NCBI GenBank assembly: GCA_937983055.1
Contig: CALJLA010000010.1
Span: 1 to 51,710, forward strand
DNA length: 51,710 nucleotides
From: an uncultured Pseudomonadota bacterium
GTDB lineage: Bacteria > Pseudomonadota > Gammaproteobacteria > Burkholderiales > Eutrophovitaceae
Reading direction: 5' to 3'
The notes beneath the pieces are model-generated. The model saw nothing but the letters and a program-made list of their open reading frames with translations, did no database searches and was not told the DNA's origin. This document shows, in pieces, positions 8,560-16,763 of the stretch. The first letter of the stretch is position 1; each line of letters opens with the position of its first letter. The translations under genes were made by a program, and so were the position numbers.

Positions 8560-9785
8560 TTGCGCAGCCGGGTAAGCAATGCATTCTGGAGACGTCGACC
8601 GATATGCATCGCTTGATGCGTGCATTTTACGATAAAGGGTACTGGATCATTCCAGGCCATATGTTTGTGTACGCGACGTGTTGACGCCACAGAGCAAACC
8701 CAGCTGAAGAAGCTCAACTCGCCACGGGCAGCCATTGCTCGGTAAGAGCGATAGTCATGAGGCAGGCAGATCCAGCGCGTATCGGTGCGATATGGAAGGG
8801 GCTGTGGGCGCGTACCAGTAACGAGGTAATCGTATGCGACCTGCAGCAGGTTCAGTCCGTTTGCCGCGCCGAGGTGGTTCCATAGGTTGAAGCGCGCGTT
8901 TACCTCGAGAAGGTAATGTTGCCCGGTGCGCGAATCTTTCTTGAAGTCCATTTTGAAGGGACCTTTCAGTGGCACTTGCTGTGCCCAGCGGCGGCCGATC
9001 GCTTCAAGTTCAGGGTCGTGAATGAGTTCGATGAAGGCGCTTTGCCCCGTGAGTGGCGGCCAGGTACGGATCTTTCGGCCGAGGTACGACGCGAGGATGT
9101 TTCCCTTTTCATCCGAGAATCCATGGTAGGACCAGAGTTGGCGATCGTCGCCTTGCACATACTCCTGAAAGGTCAGTTGGTCTTTAAAGCGCGCAACGAG
9201 CGGTTCGGAGGCTGCCTTCCTGCCGCTGTCAAATATCAGGGCCTTCGTCGCCGCCGAGAACAGCTGAGCGAACAGCACTGAGTCATAGAAGTGCGACCGG
9301 GATCTCGGCTTTACGATCACCGGGCCACTTGTTCCGGAAAGTTCATCCCACGCCAGATCGCGTGGAACGGGAAGCCCGAGAGCGCGTGCCAAAGGTTCGA
9401 AGCGATCCTTGGTAAGAAGGCCTAAAGCGATTTCCGGATCATTCAGTACCAGCAGAAAGTTTGAAGTAAGACGGTCGCGATGCGAATAGATCAGCTCTAG
9501 CCAATCGTCCGCGGCGCACATCAAGGGTACTCGGCGACCGGTCGCGACGGCGATCTGCTTGCCGGCCTCGACCATCGCGTCGGCGAGTTCGTCGGGCCGA
9601 AATCTGGAGGGAAGGGTGCACCGCCCGGTGCAGAACCGCGATGCAAAAGCGGGGTCGTCTATGTCGCTGGAGGCAACGATAGCGGGGATGTGCGCCATTC
9701 CGAGAGTTCGAACCAGGTCGAGATCGGCCTGCACGAATACCGGTGGGCGCTCCAGCCGAAGAGTCTTGAAGTCGAACTCAAGCAC
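8538..9785 (-). CDS. ATP-grasp ligase (carboxylate-amine/thiol ligase type), copy 1
   Basis: ATP-grasp enzymes activate a carboxylate as acyl phosphate and join it to an amine or thiol. The 415-residue protein has an N-terminal Rossmann-like domain. The ATP-grasp core begins around residue 110 (LTKDRFEPLARALGLPVPRD) and includes the lysine strand GPVIVKPRSRSHF and the Mg-binding end YLLEVNARFNLW. This is the organisation of orphan ATP-grasp proteins seen in capsule and peptide-natural-product gene sets. The start is GTG 9785 with a GGAGG 13 bases upstream, which is distant, so the start is only moderately secure. A TATAAT lies about 115 bp upstream on the same strand. It overlaps the phosphoesterase gene by 22 bases. 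A second, unrelated-looking ATP-grasp gene is at 14317. Confidence 0.78.
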   Translation of the reverse strand: MLEFDFKTLRLERPPVFVQADLDLVRTLGMAHIPAIVASSDIDDPAFASRFCTGRCTLPSRFRPDELADAMVEAGKQIAVATGRRVPLMCAADDWLELIYSHRDRLTSNFLLVLNDPEIALGLLTKDRFEPLARALGLPVPRDLAWDELSGTSGPVIVKPRSRSHFYDSVLFAQLFSAATKALIFDSGRKAASEPLVARFKDQLTFQEYVQGDDRQLWSYHGFSDEKGNILASYLGRKIRTWPPLTGQSAFIELIHDPELEAIGRRWAQQVPLKGPFKMDFKKDSRTGQHYLLEVNARFNLWNHLGAANGLNLLQVAYDYLVTGTRPQPLPYRTDTRWICLPHDYRSYRAMAARGELSFFSWVCSVASTRRVHKHMAWNDPVPFIVKCTHQAMHIGRRLQNALLTRLRKWLSTAS

Positions 9786-9898
9786 AGGAAACTCTGCGCC
9801 TCCAGATGGTGGGTGCCCGGCTTGGAGCTGACCGCCGAGGCGGTTTCGTCCATACCTCGACCCAGGTTCGGGCAGTTCCTCTTGTTTTCTACGGTGAC

Positions 9899-9904
9899 AT
9901 TATA
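9899..9904 (-). promoter_or_regulatory. Perfect -10 hexamer (TATAAT) upstream of the ATP-grasp/phosphoesterase pair
   Basis: The minus strand reads GGCTATAATGTCACC here, about 115 bp before the GTG start. No good -35 lies 16-18 bases upstream, so this is a plausible but incomplete sigma-70 promoter. Confidence 0.35.
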
Positions 9905-10208
9905 GCCCTTGCCTCTGCAGGCTTATCGGCCGAGCTGTCGCCCGATGCGGGATGAGGTCTGGCGATAGACGGTGGTGAAGACCACCCATGTGCTCTTGAT
10001 GGACGCCTCCTGGTCTTGGGCGCACTCCGGGTGCGCCTGCAGTTGACCGGCGTTGATACCCGCCTTAGCCATTACGGCCAGGGGAGTAGCTCTGGCGGCG
10101 GGTCAATCGACCGGTTGAACATGCCCAGATCCGCGCGGGTAGTGTCCTCGGCTACATCCGTTAAGGATCGACGGCGCTACAAGTGTCGGCGCCTTAAGCA
10201 AGTCAACT

Positions 10209-10947
10209 TTAGACCCCGCAGACAATGTCAAGGCATCTGCGAACCACGGAAGAGGGTTTCAATTGAGCAACGTAGTACTGATAGTTGGAATGCCGCGTCC
10301 GTTGCGCAAGTTGAGCATCGTCCAGAAGCCTCTCGCGGGCTGCCAGACATTAGTCCTCGTCTCGGAAGGAAAGGTAGTTCTCGCCCTCCTTCAGCGGCAC
10401 TGGGAGTTGGTACTTCAGTGGCTCGGTAAAAATGCACCACGTTGCCTGCAGGTATTCGGAAAGTTCTAAACCAACTGAATCATTCAGTCTGGTGATCGTT
10501 TGCAGATCATGCAGTTTCGGACGTGTTGGAGGTGGATATTCCTCTTTCCCTACGCGGGCAGAAGGCAGCAGGCCGGGTACTGTTGCTTTGCGAACTCCGT
10601 GGGCAACGGGCTGCCGGTAAACTGCTTGCCGGAGCGGCGTTTCAAGGGGCGGACGATCCCCGCTCTCATCCGGTTGATCGCTTCCAGTGCAGGCGTTTTA
10701 CCGAGCTTGTCTCGTACCCATTGAGCATGTCGAAGCATATGGTCCGCTCCGTAGCATGCTGCGATGTCTTGACCTAGAGACACAGTACGCTGTTGCGGGG
10801 CGCGGTCTGTATCGGGCGGTCGACCCTTCCGGTGATGGACAGTTGAATATTTCCGGCGCGCGCGAGTTCGTAAAGTCCCGCATACACCTGAGTTATGTAT
10901 GGCGCGTTCAGGTCCGGATAGACGGTTACGTGCAGTATGTTGCGCAC
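10209..10947 (-). pseudogene. Decayed glycosyltransferase gene (stops, frameshift, internal loss)
   Basis: On the minus strand, GTG 10947 opens a frame reading RNILHVTVYPDLNAPYIT, then QVYAGLYELARAG, then ITGRVD. It hits a TAG in the sequence encoding SVLCL, and continues in the same frame with ERTICFDMLNGYETSSV until a TGA near 10665. After a frame change, the downstream part reads LNDSVGLELSEYLQATWC, then FTEPLKYQLPVPLKEGENY. It is broken by a TAA and ends with YYVAQLKPSSVVRRCLDIV and a stop at 10209. The order (N-terminal nucleotide-sugar-like region, CFDM block, C-terminal EPL-VPL-GE block, helical tail) is what one expects of a GT4-like EPS glycosyltransferase of about 350 residues. Only about 245 codons remain, so a central segment has been lost near the frameshift. 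The family call is from pattern memory; the pseudogene state is seen directly. Confidence 0.7.
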
Positions 10948-11433
10948 CGCGCGATGCGGCAGTTGTTACCGGTCATGTATATCCGAGAATGGCTATACTC
11001 GGCCTGATGCACTGATGGAAGCGTTCGCCAGGTGTCGGCGCCAATCGCGGGCTGAATGCCAACCATGTGAATCGGGGGCAAACGGCAGGCGTTCTGACCT
11101 GATCGGGACGATGGAGTACGAAAGATGGGTTCATGAAACGACTCAGACAGAAATGGGCATAGCGCAGGCAGGAAATCAATGGACCTGGTATTGAGTGGAC
11201 GAGCACAAAGACGCAATTGACTTGGCCGGGACCGGTTTCGGGCGGACTAAATTCTCGACACTGGTAGTGACGGTCGGCGGAACTCTTTGGGAAGATCATG
11301 TCATGAGCACGCCAGGGAAATGGAGGCGAGGCGAGTCTGTTAAAAAGTCTGGTGCGGGCTCCATGTTATGTTGGAAAGCGCATATGGCTCAGCTCGGCAT
11401 AACGAAGGCGGACATGGGACTGCGATTCCACCG
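10948..11433. other. Spacer without a supportable gene
   Basis: Nearly 490 bp upstream of the aldo/keto reductase. No open frame has motifs. A weak extended -10-like TGTTATGTT lies near 11362-11370, but no convincing -35 accompanies it. Confidence 0.4.
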
Positions 11434-12405
11434 ATGAATTACAGGCAGCTCGGAGTGAATGGCCCGGAAGTGTCAGCGATCGGCCTCGGCATGTGGCCGC
11501 TCGTAGGTGGCATGGGGCGGGTGGAGGAAGCGGACGCCATAAGGACGATTCGCCACGCGCTCGACTGCGGCATCAATCTCGTGGACGCAGCGCAGAGTTA
11601 CGAGAACAGCGAAGAACTTCTTGGGAAAGCATTGAAAGGCGGGTACCGAGAGCGCTGCTTTATCGCTACGAAAGTCAGCTGGAAGTATTCGAGGGCGGAT
11701 GTCGAAACCGCCATCTCGGCGAGCCTGCGAAAGCTTGACGTGGATTACGTCGATTTATATCAGGTACACGGGTGGTGGGATCATGAGTACCCGATCGAAG
11801 AAACCCTGGAGACGATGGAATCCGTAAAGAGGCGGGGAATGGCCCGGTATATCGGGGTGTGCAATTTCAACGCCGAACAGATTGACCGCAGCCTTGCCAT
11901 TACCGCCATTCAGTCCAACCAGATTCTTTACAACATGCTTTGCCGCCAAAGGGAAGCGGTGGACATTCCCGCCTGTCAGGCACGTGGAGTCGGGATCATT
12001 GCGCATACTGCAATGGCTCACGGGTTTCTGTCCGGACGTTTCAAGGCTGGGCAGAAGTTCGCGAAAGACGACTACCGGTCGCGGCTGGAGCGATTCAGGG
12101 GCAGGACGTATGCGAAGTGCCTCAAGGTCGTGGGACGACTGGAAGAGGTGGCGAACGAAAAGGGCATAAGCCTCGTGCAACTTGCGCTCGGCTGGATCCT
12201 CAGGCAGGACGCGGTGTCCTGCCTGCTGACTGGCGCAAAGCGCCCAAGCCAGATAGACGAGCAATTGCGCGCACCCGGCACCCGGTTCAGTGCAGAGGAG
12301 CTGGAGCGAATCGATGCAATCCTGAAAGATGCGCCGGACTTGCTTGCAGGCCCCAGGCCTTCGATTATCCGACGCACGGTTAGCTATATACGAAGAATCA
12401 TATAG
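11434..12405 (+). CDS. Aldo/keto reductase
   Basis: NAD(P)H-dependent carbonyl reductase of 323 residues, cytoplasmic. The catalytic tetrad is visible: Asp and Tyr in VDAAQSYENSEELL, Lys in FIATKVSW and His in LYQVHGW. The N terminus, MNYRQLGVNGPEVSAIGLG, is typical of the family, which fixes the start at ATG 11434; an upstream in-frame extension to 11368 is not protein-like. The C-terminal cofactor region (GWILRQDAVSCLLTGAKRP) is also typical. It is a stand-alone gene with long spacers on both sides. In glycan loci such enzymes reduce keto-sugars or remove a keto intermediate; here the substrate is unknown. Confidence 0.85.
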   Translation: MNYRQLGVNGPEVSAIGLGMWPLVGGMGRVEEADAIRTIRHALDCGINLVDAAQSYENSEELLGKALKGGYRERCFIATKVSWKYSRADVETAISASLRKLDVDYVDLYQVHGWWDHEYPIEETLETMESVKRRGMARYIGVCNFNAEQIDRSLAITAIQSNQILYNMLCRQREAVDIPACQARGVGIIAHTAMAHGFLSGRFKAGQKFAKDDYRSRLERFRGRTYAKCLKVVGRLEEVANEKGISLVQLALGWILRQDAVSCLLTGAKRPSQIDEQLRAPGTRFSAEELERIDAILKDAPDLLAGPRPSIIRRTVSYIRRII

Positions 12406-12861
12406 TTAACTGTAATCTCCTGGTGCGCGGACGGCGGCCAGCTGGCGCACGGTCATTCGGCCTGTTGTTGCCTGGTTCTGGACGCACCCGAGAGAATCTG
12501 ATTGCTGCGGATGCCAGCGGAACTGTATTCCGCTACCGAAGGGCAACCGCAATCGTGCGGCATGCGCCGCGGCATTTGTCGACCGTCATGCCGGGGTCAA
12601 TCCCGGATTGTTCGCGTCTTGCCGCCAGTCGACCTTGCTATTTCTTTGCGCGGCGGCGAGGCGCAGTCGCCAGGTTGGGTTGTGCTATATTCCTTCAACG
12701 TCGCTATGGCATTGATATTGAAAGCTTCATTCTCCCTTTTCTCTCCGCTGGCTCGCATCTGAAAAGCCTACGCCCTGGATATCTCAAGCAGCCCGACAGA
12801 ACGAGGTCCGGTACTGCAAGGCATCAGGTCGCAACAAAGAAAGCGCAACAAAGAAAGCATA
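12406..12861. other. Spacer before the biosynthetic block; no gene seen
   Basis: About 455 bp. Frames are Arg-rich and lack motifs. A TGCTATATT near 12687-12695 resembles an extended -10 about 170 bp before the decarboxylase gene, without a clear -35. It is the likeliest place for the promoter of the plus-strand block that follows. Confidence 0.35.
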
Positions 12862-14259
12862 GTGGTGAACTTCATCCTCAGCTTGATTAGGTCGGCGTTA
12901 CTAAGATTGTCCGTCCGCTGGCAGCGCTCGAGCGGGGTGCGAAGGCTCGAACTTTGGGACCTTAAAATCAACGATAAGGGACACCTTGCCGTTCAGGGTA
13001 TGGACGCAGTCGAACTGGTGTCGAAGTTCGATTCGCCGCTTCTTGTGGTGAACAAAGAAAAACTGATGACCGACGTCGAGGCCCTCAAGAGCGCCTTCGC
13101 GCGAGCACCAGAAGGTTCCAGAATCCTCTATTCATACAAGACGAACTGCGTACCGGGCATATTGAAGGCGATGCATGAAGTGGGCCTCGGAGCCGAAGTC
13201 ATTTCTCCTTATGAATTGTGGCTGGCAGTCAAGCTCGGCGTGCCAGGCGAAATGATTCTCTATAACGGCGTGGACAAATCAGACGAGAGCCTCGAATTAG
13301 CTGTCCGCATTGGCGTGTTCTGTATCAATATCGATCACGTCGGAGAAATAGAGCGTATTCGGTCAATCGCAGAAAGGGTGGGCAGCAAGGCGAACGTGGG
13401 AGTGCGTCTTGCACTGTCTGCCCGCTCGCAGTTCGGCCTCGACATCGAATCAGGAGAAGCCCTGGATGCCTGCAAACGCATTCTTGCGTTACCTCAGTCT
13501 TTCGATCTTCGATGCATCCATGTTCACCTGACAAGCAACGCGAAAGATGCGAGCACGCATAGAGGATTTGCCACGAGAGCGCTTCGCTTCGCTCGTGATT
13601 TGAAGAGCAGCACCGGCTACTGCATTCCTTACCTGGACTTGGGCGGTGGATTTGGCGTACCTACGACCAAGAATATGACCGGCGCCGAGTATGGGATATA
13701 TCGTCTGTTCGGGGTGCTGCCAAGGCCGCCGCGACTTGAGGAAGCGCAGCATGTGGCGGAATTCATGCGCGACCTCGTAGATGCGGTCGAGCAAACATGC
13801 GGAGAATTACAGATAGATGTACCTCGACTCATCATTGAACCAGGCCGACTGGCTACGAGCCGGGCAGAGTTCCTGCTGGCGCGGGTGCATGCGATAAAGG
13901 AAAGAGATAACGGGCCGTTGTTCGCGATAACCGATGCGGGAAGACTTTCGCTTACGTTTCCATGCGACTTTGAGTACCACGAGGTCTTTGTTGCGGGGAG
14001 ACCGACTGCGGCTTTGGATACTCTTTACGACGTCACTGGTAGGGTGTGCACTTCTGCTGACTGGATGTTCAGAAACCGACTGCTTCCGAAGCTTCAGGCG
14101 GGCGACGTCCTGGCTGTAATGGATGCCGGGGCATACTTCTCTTCATACTCTACAAATTTCGCCTTTCCCCGTTGTGCGATTGTCATGGTTGATGCCGGCA
14201 ACGCATCGGTGATTAGAGGGGCAGAATCCTTCGATCATCTTACTGCCTTGGTCCGCTAA
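12862..14259 (+). CDS. PLP-dependent decarboxylase, group IV (LysA/diaminopimelate-like)
   Basis: Fold-type III PLP decarboxylase of 465 residues, longer than a standard 400-420 residue LysA because of about 40 extra N-terminal residues. The PLP lysine is in YSYKTN (Lys93), the phosphate-binding glycines in LGGGFGVP, and LIIEPGR is the usual substrate/PLP loop. The active-site cysteine block reads GRVCTSADW (Cys396), where diaminopimelate decarboxylases have CESGD, so the Glu is replaced by Thr. The C-terminal DAGAYFSSYSTNF is also near-canonical. The altered block suggests a substrate other than diaminopimelate. XrtA-associated EPS loci are known to carry a PLP decarboxylase (TIGR03099 type); whether this is that subfamily needs an HMM. 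The start is GTG 12862. The ATP-grasp gene follows 57 bp downstream, suggesting sequential action. Confidence 0.82.
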   Translation: MVNFILSLIRSALLRLSVRWQRSSGVRRLELWDLKINDKGHLAVQGMDAVELVSKFDSPLLVVNKEKLMTDVEALKSAFARAPEGSRILYSYKTNCVPGILKAMHEVGLGAEVISPYELWLAVKLGVPGEMILYNGVDKSDESLELAVRIGVFCINIDHVGEIERIRSIAERVGSKANVGVRLALSARSQFGLDIESGEALDACKRILALPQSFDLRCIHVHLTSNAKDASTHRGFATRALRFARDLKSSTGYCIPYLDLGGGFGVPTTKNMTGAEYGIYRLFGVLPRPPRLEEAQHVAEFMRDLVDAVEQTCGELQIDVPRLIIEPGRLATSRAEFLLARVHAIKERDNGPLFAITDAGRLSLTFPCDFEYHEVFVAGRPTAALDTLYDVTGRVCTSADWMFRNRLLPKLQAGDVLAVMDAGAYFSSYSTNFAFPRCAIVMVDAGNASVIRGAESFDHLTALVR

Positions 14260-14316
14260 TGATTTTAGATCGCCCGGGATTACGCTCCCCGTGCCGCCGT
14301 TCATGCATCGATCGCG

Positions 14317-15510
14317 ATGAGCGCCATCGTAACCAACGCCAGGAACAGGATTGCATACAACGTCGTCAGAAGCCTCGGGAAGAGAGGCATTGCAACGTAC
14401 GCGGCAGACTTCGTGCCGCGCTCGATGTCATTTGCGTCGCGCTACGCGAAAGGCCATTTCCTGTATCCGTCGCCGTTCCGGCAGCCGGAGCACTTCATAC
14501 AGCGGCTGATCGACGAGATAGACCGATTACGAGTAGATGTCCTGATCCCGGTATTCGAAGAGACTTTTCTGGTTGCCAAGCATATTCAGCGCTTCTCGGG
14601 CCGGGTTGCAACGGTATTGCCGGAATACGAGAAGATTCTTGTGGCGCACAACAAGGACAAATGGGAAGGGGTTGCACGGCAACTGGGAATTCCGGTTCCT
14701 TCGGGTCTTGGGGTGGACGCATTGCGGGCAGATTCAACTTTGCTGAAGGGTCTTCGGTACCCTGTGCTCATCAAACCAAAGCAGGGCGGTGGGGCCTGGG
14801 GGATACGAGAGGTTGCATCGTGGGTTGAACTGAACGCGCTGTTGAATTGCGAAAGGCAAGACGGTTTGGCTTGGGAAAGGTTTTTCGTCCAGGAGAAGAT
14901 TCTCGGAGAAACGCATTGCGTTGCAATGCTGTTGAATCGAGGGAAACTTCGAGCGAAGGTCGCTTATCGGCAACTGCGGGACTATCCGGCAAGTGGAGGC
15001 CAGGCGACGGCAAGAGTGAGTGTGCGCAGTCCAGAAGCCGAGGCACACTTGCAGATGCTTCTCGAAATGATGAACTGGCACGGAGTCTGCCAGGCAGATT
15101 TCGTCGTAGAGGCCGCTACCCGGGTTCCTTATCTGATTGATCTCAATCCGCGCCTTTGGGGATCACTTGCCCAATCAATTGCCTCAGGCGTTGACTTTCC
15201 GTATCTGATCTACCAAATGGCAATGGAGGGTGATGTCGATCAAGTGACGAGGTTCAAGACAGGTGTGGTTACTCGGTGGGTCGGGGGGGAGCTGGGTGGT
15301 TTCTTCCCGCACCTCTACAGAGCATCTGAGAAGACAAGCTTTGCGAAGGAGTTTTTCTGGCCGAGAACACGGGCTGCTTTGTATGACGATTTTTCGATGT
15401 CTGATCCGTGCCCTTTCTTCGTCTGGATGGCGGATTCCCTTTTGAAAGCGATAAGGCATCGCTCGCTTCGCGCCACAAGCCATGATGCGCTCGATGGTAC
15501 CTGGGAGTAA
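14317..15510 (+). CDS. ATP-grasp ligase, copy 2 (carbamoyl-phosphate-synthase-like fold)
   Basis: 397-residue ATP-grasp protein. The N-terminal domain starts SAIVTNARNRIAYNVVRSLG, like the preATP-grasp domain of CarB-type and tyramine/peptide ligase-type proteins. The ATP-binding strand is YPVLIKPKQGGGAWGIREV around residues 145-165, and the metal site is in VPYLIDLNPRLWGS around residue 270. The C-terminal 100 residues are not recognised. ATG 14317 has no strong ribosome site; no better in-frame start exists nearby. It lies between the decarboxylase and a GT4 gene with gaps of 57 and 47 bp, so it belongs to the same transcript. A natural reading is that the decarboxylated amine or an amino acid is ligated to a carboxylate, for instance a uronic acid; this is inference. 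Confidence 0.8.
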   Translation: MSAIVTNARNRIAYNVVRSLGKRGIATYAADFVPRSMSFASRYAKGHFLYPSPFRQPEHFIQRLIDEIDRLRVDVLIPVFEETFLVAKHIQRFSGRVATVLPEYEKILVAHNKDKWEGVARQLGIPVPSGLGVDALRADSTLLKGLRYPVLIKPKQGGGAWGIREVASWVELNALLNCERQDGLAWERFFVQEKILGETHCVAMLLNRGKLRAKVAYRQLRDYPASGGQATARVSVRSPEAEAHLQMLLEMMNWHGVCQADFVVEAATRVPYLIDLNPRLWGSLAQSIASGVDFPYLIYQMAMEGDVDQVTRFKTGVVTRWVGGELGGFFPHLYRASEKTSFAKEFFWPRTRAALYDDFSMSDPCPFFVWMADSLLKAIRHRSLRATSHDALDGTWE

Positions 15511-15557
15511 CAAGACCATGGCAGTGCCCGTATTACTCAGCGCACGAGCCGGTTAAA

Positions 15558-16736
15558 GTGGCGAAGAGAATCCGCGTCGCATTCATGCTGACGCCAGTCG
15601 AGTTCGGCGGAGCGGAACGCGTGTGTCTTACTCTGCTCAGGAATATTGATCGAGCACGGTTTGATCTCGTCCCGATTGCATTTACTCGCCCGTACGAGCC
15701 TGAGAATTTTTTTGTCCGCCTCGCAAGGAGTAGCGGGTTGACCTGCCTGGAAGTCCCGGTTGCCCTTAAGGAAAGAGGCGATTGGTGGAGGGTTCCGCGT
15801 TGCTACCAGCGCGTGTGGGAACAACTGGGAGGGCTGGACGTGGATCTGCTGCATACCCATGGCTATTTAGCCGATATCGTGGGCATCCCGGTCGCCTGGC
15901 TAAAGAGGATTCCCACGGTAACAACCTGCCACGGGTTCATCGCAAGCAGTTGGAAGGTGAGGCTCTACAATTCTGTCGATCGCAAAGTCTTGCGTCTGGG
16001 CACGCGTGTGCTGGCCGTGTCGGACGGACTAGGACGAGAGCTCGTCGACTCCGGGGTGAAGCCAGGGCGCGTGCAAGTCTTAATGAACGCAATTGAAACC
16101 GAGCGTGAGCCGGAAACGACCGACCACTCTTGTAGTTCGATCAGGAGAGCGTACGGAATAGACCGAGAAGACATCGTTCTCGGGTATGTCGGGCGTTTGA
16201 GCGCCGAGAAGGGGTTGAATTACCTCATCGAGGCGTGTGCGCAGCTTATTGCCGACGGAGTTCCAGCAAGAGCGCTCTTGATAGGCGAAGGCGTGCAAAG
16301 AGAGGATTTGGGCCAGTTATCGTATCGTCTGGGCATTGCAGATCGGGTTATCTTCGCCGGATTCCAGGAGGACGTATCGCGATGGCTGTCTTGCATGGAC
16401 GTGTTTGTTCTGCCTTCCTTGACCGAGGGAACGCCTATGGCACTGCTGGAGGCTATGGCCGCGGGTGTCCCGTCGGTTGCATCGGCGGTGGGTGGAATTC
16501 CGAAGATTATCGACCAAGGCGAGACAGGATTATTGGTGGCGCCGGGCAGTGCAAGCGAGATCAAGGCGGCAGTTGAAGTTCTGTTCAAGAACCCTGATGT
16601 GAGAGAACGGATGGCTAGCAGATCCGTCTCTGTTGCGAAAGCGCGATATGGCGTCAAGAGTTGGATCGAGCGAATCGAGCGGGAGTACGAGATTCTTGCC
16701 CAGCGAGGACGCCGTGAAACCCCGTATGCCTTTTGA
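15558..16736 (+). CDS. GT4-family glycosyltransferase (retaining)
   Basis: 392-residue GT-B glycosyltransferase acting at the cytoplasmic membrane face. The N-terminal domain has the glycine-rich acceptor loop TPVEFGGAERV and LLHTHGYLADIVG. The C-terminal donor domain begins with LGYVGRLSAEKGLNYLIEA (around residue 210) and carries the E-x7-E nucleotide-sugar motif in TEGTPMALLEAMAAGVP. The start is GTG 15558, as the frame has no earlier plausible start. It is followed by the asparagine synthase gene after 27 bp. It resembles the second GT4 at 22809 in organisation but is clearly a different enzyme. Linkage and donor sugar are unknown. Confidence 0.88.
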   Translation: MAKRIRVAFMLTPVEFGGAERVCLTLLRNIDRARFDLVPIAFTRPYEPENFFVRLARSSGLTCLEVPVALKERGDWWRVPRCYQRVWEQLGGLDVDLLHTHGYLADIVGIPVAWLKRIPTVTTCHGFIASSWKVRLYNSVDRKVLRLGTRVLAVSDGLGRELVDSGVKPGRVQVLMNAIETEREPETTDHSCSSIRRAYGIDREDIVLGYVGRLSAEKGLNYLIEACAQLIADGVPARALLIGEGVQREDLGQLSYRLGIADRVIFAGFQEDVSRWLSCMDVFVLPSLTEGTPMALLEAMAAGVPSVASAVGGIPKIIDQGETGLLVAPGSASEIKAAVEVLFKNPDVRERMASRSVSVAKARYGVKSWIERIEREYEILAQRGRRETPYAF

Positions 16737-16763
16737 TTATCGTATTCCGTACTAGGACTCACC

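Noticed and set aside
10550..10783. 77-codon minus-strand frame within the decayed glycosyltransferase region
   Set aside because: It is the wrong frame; the coherent protein blocks are in the two other frames of the same strand.
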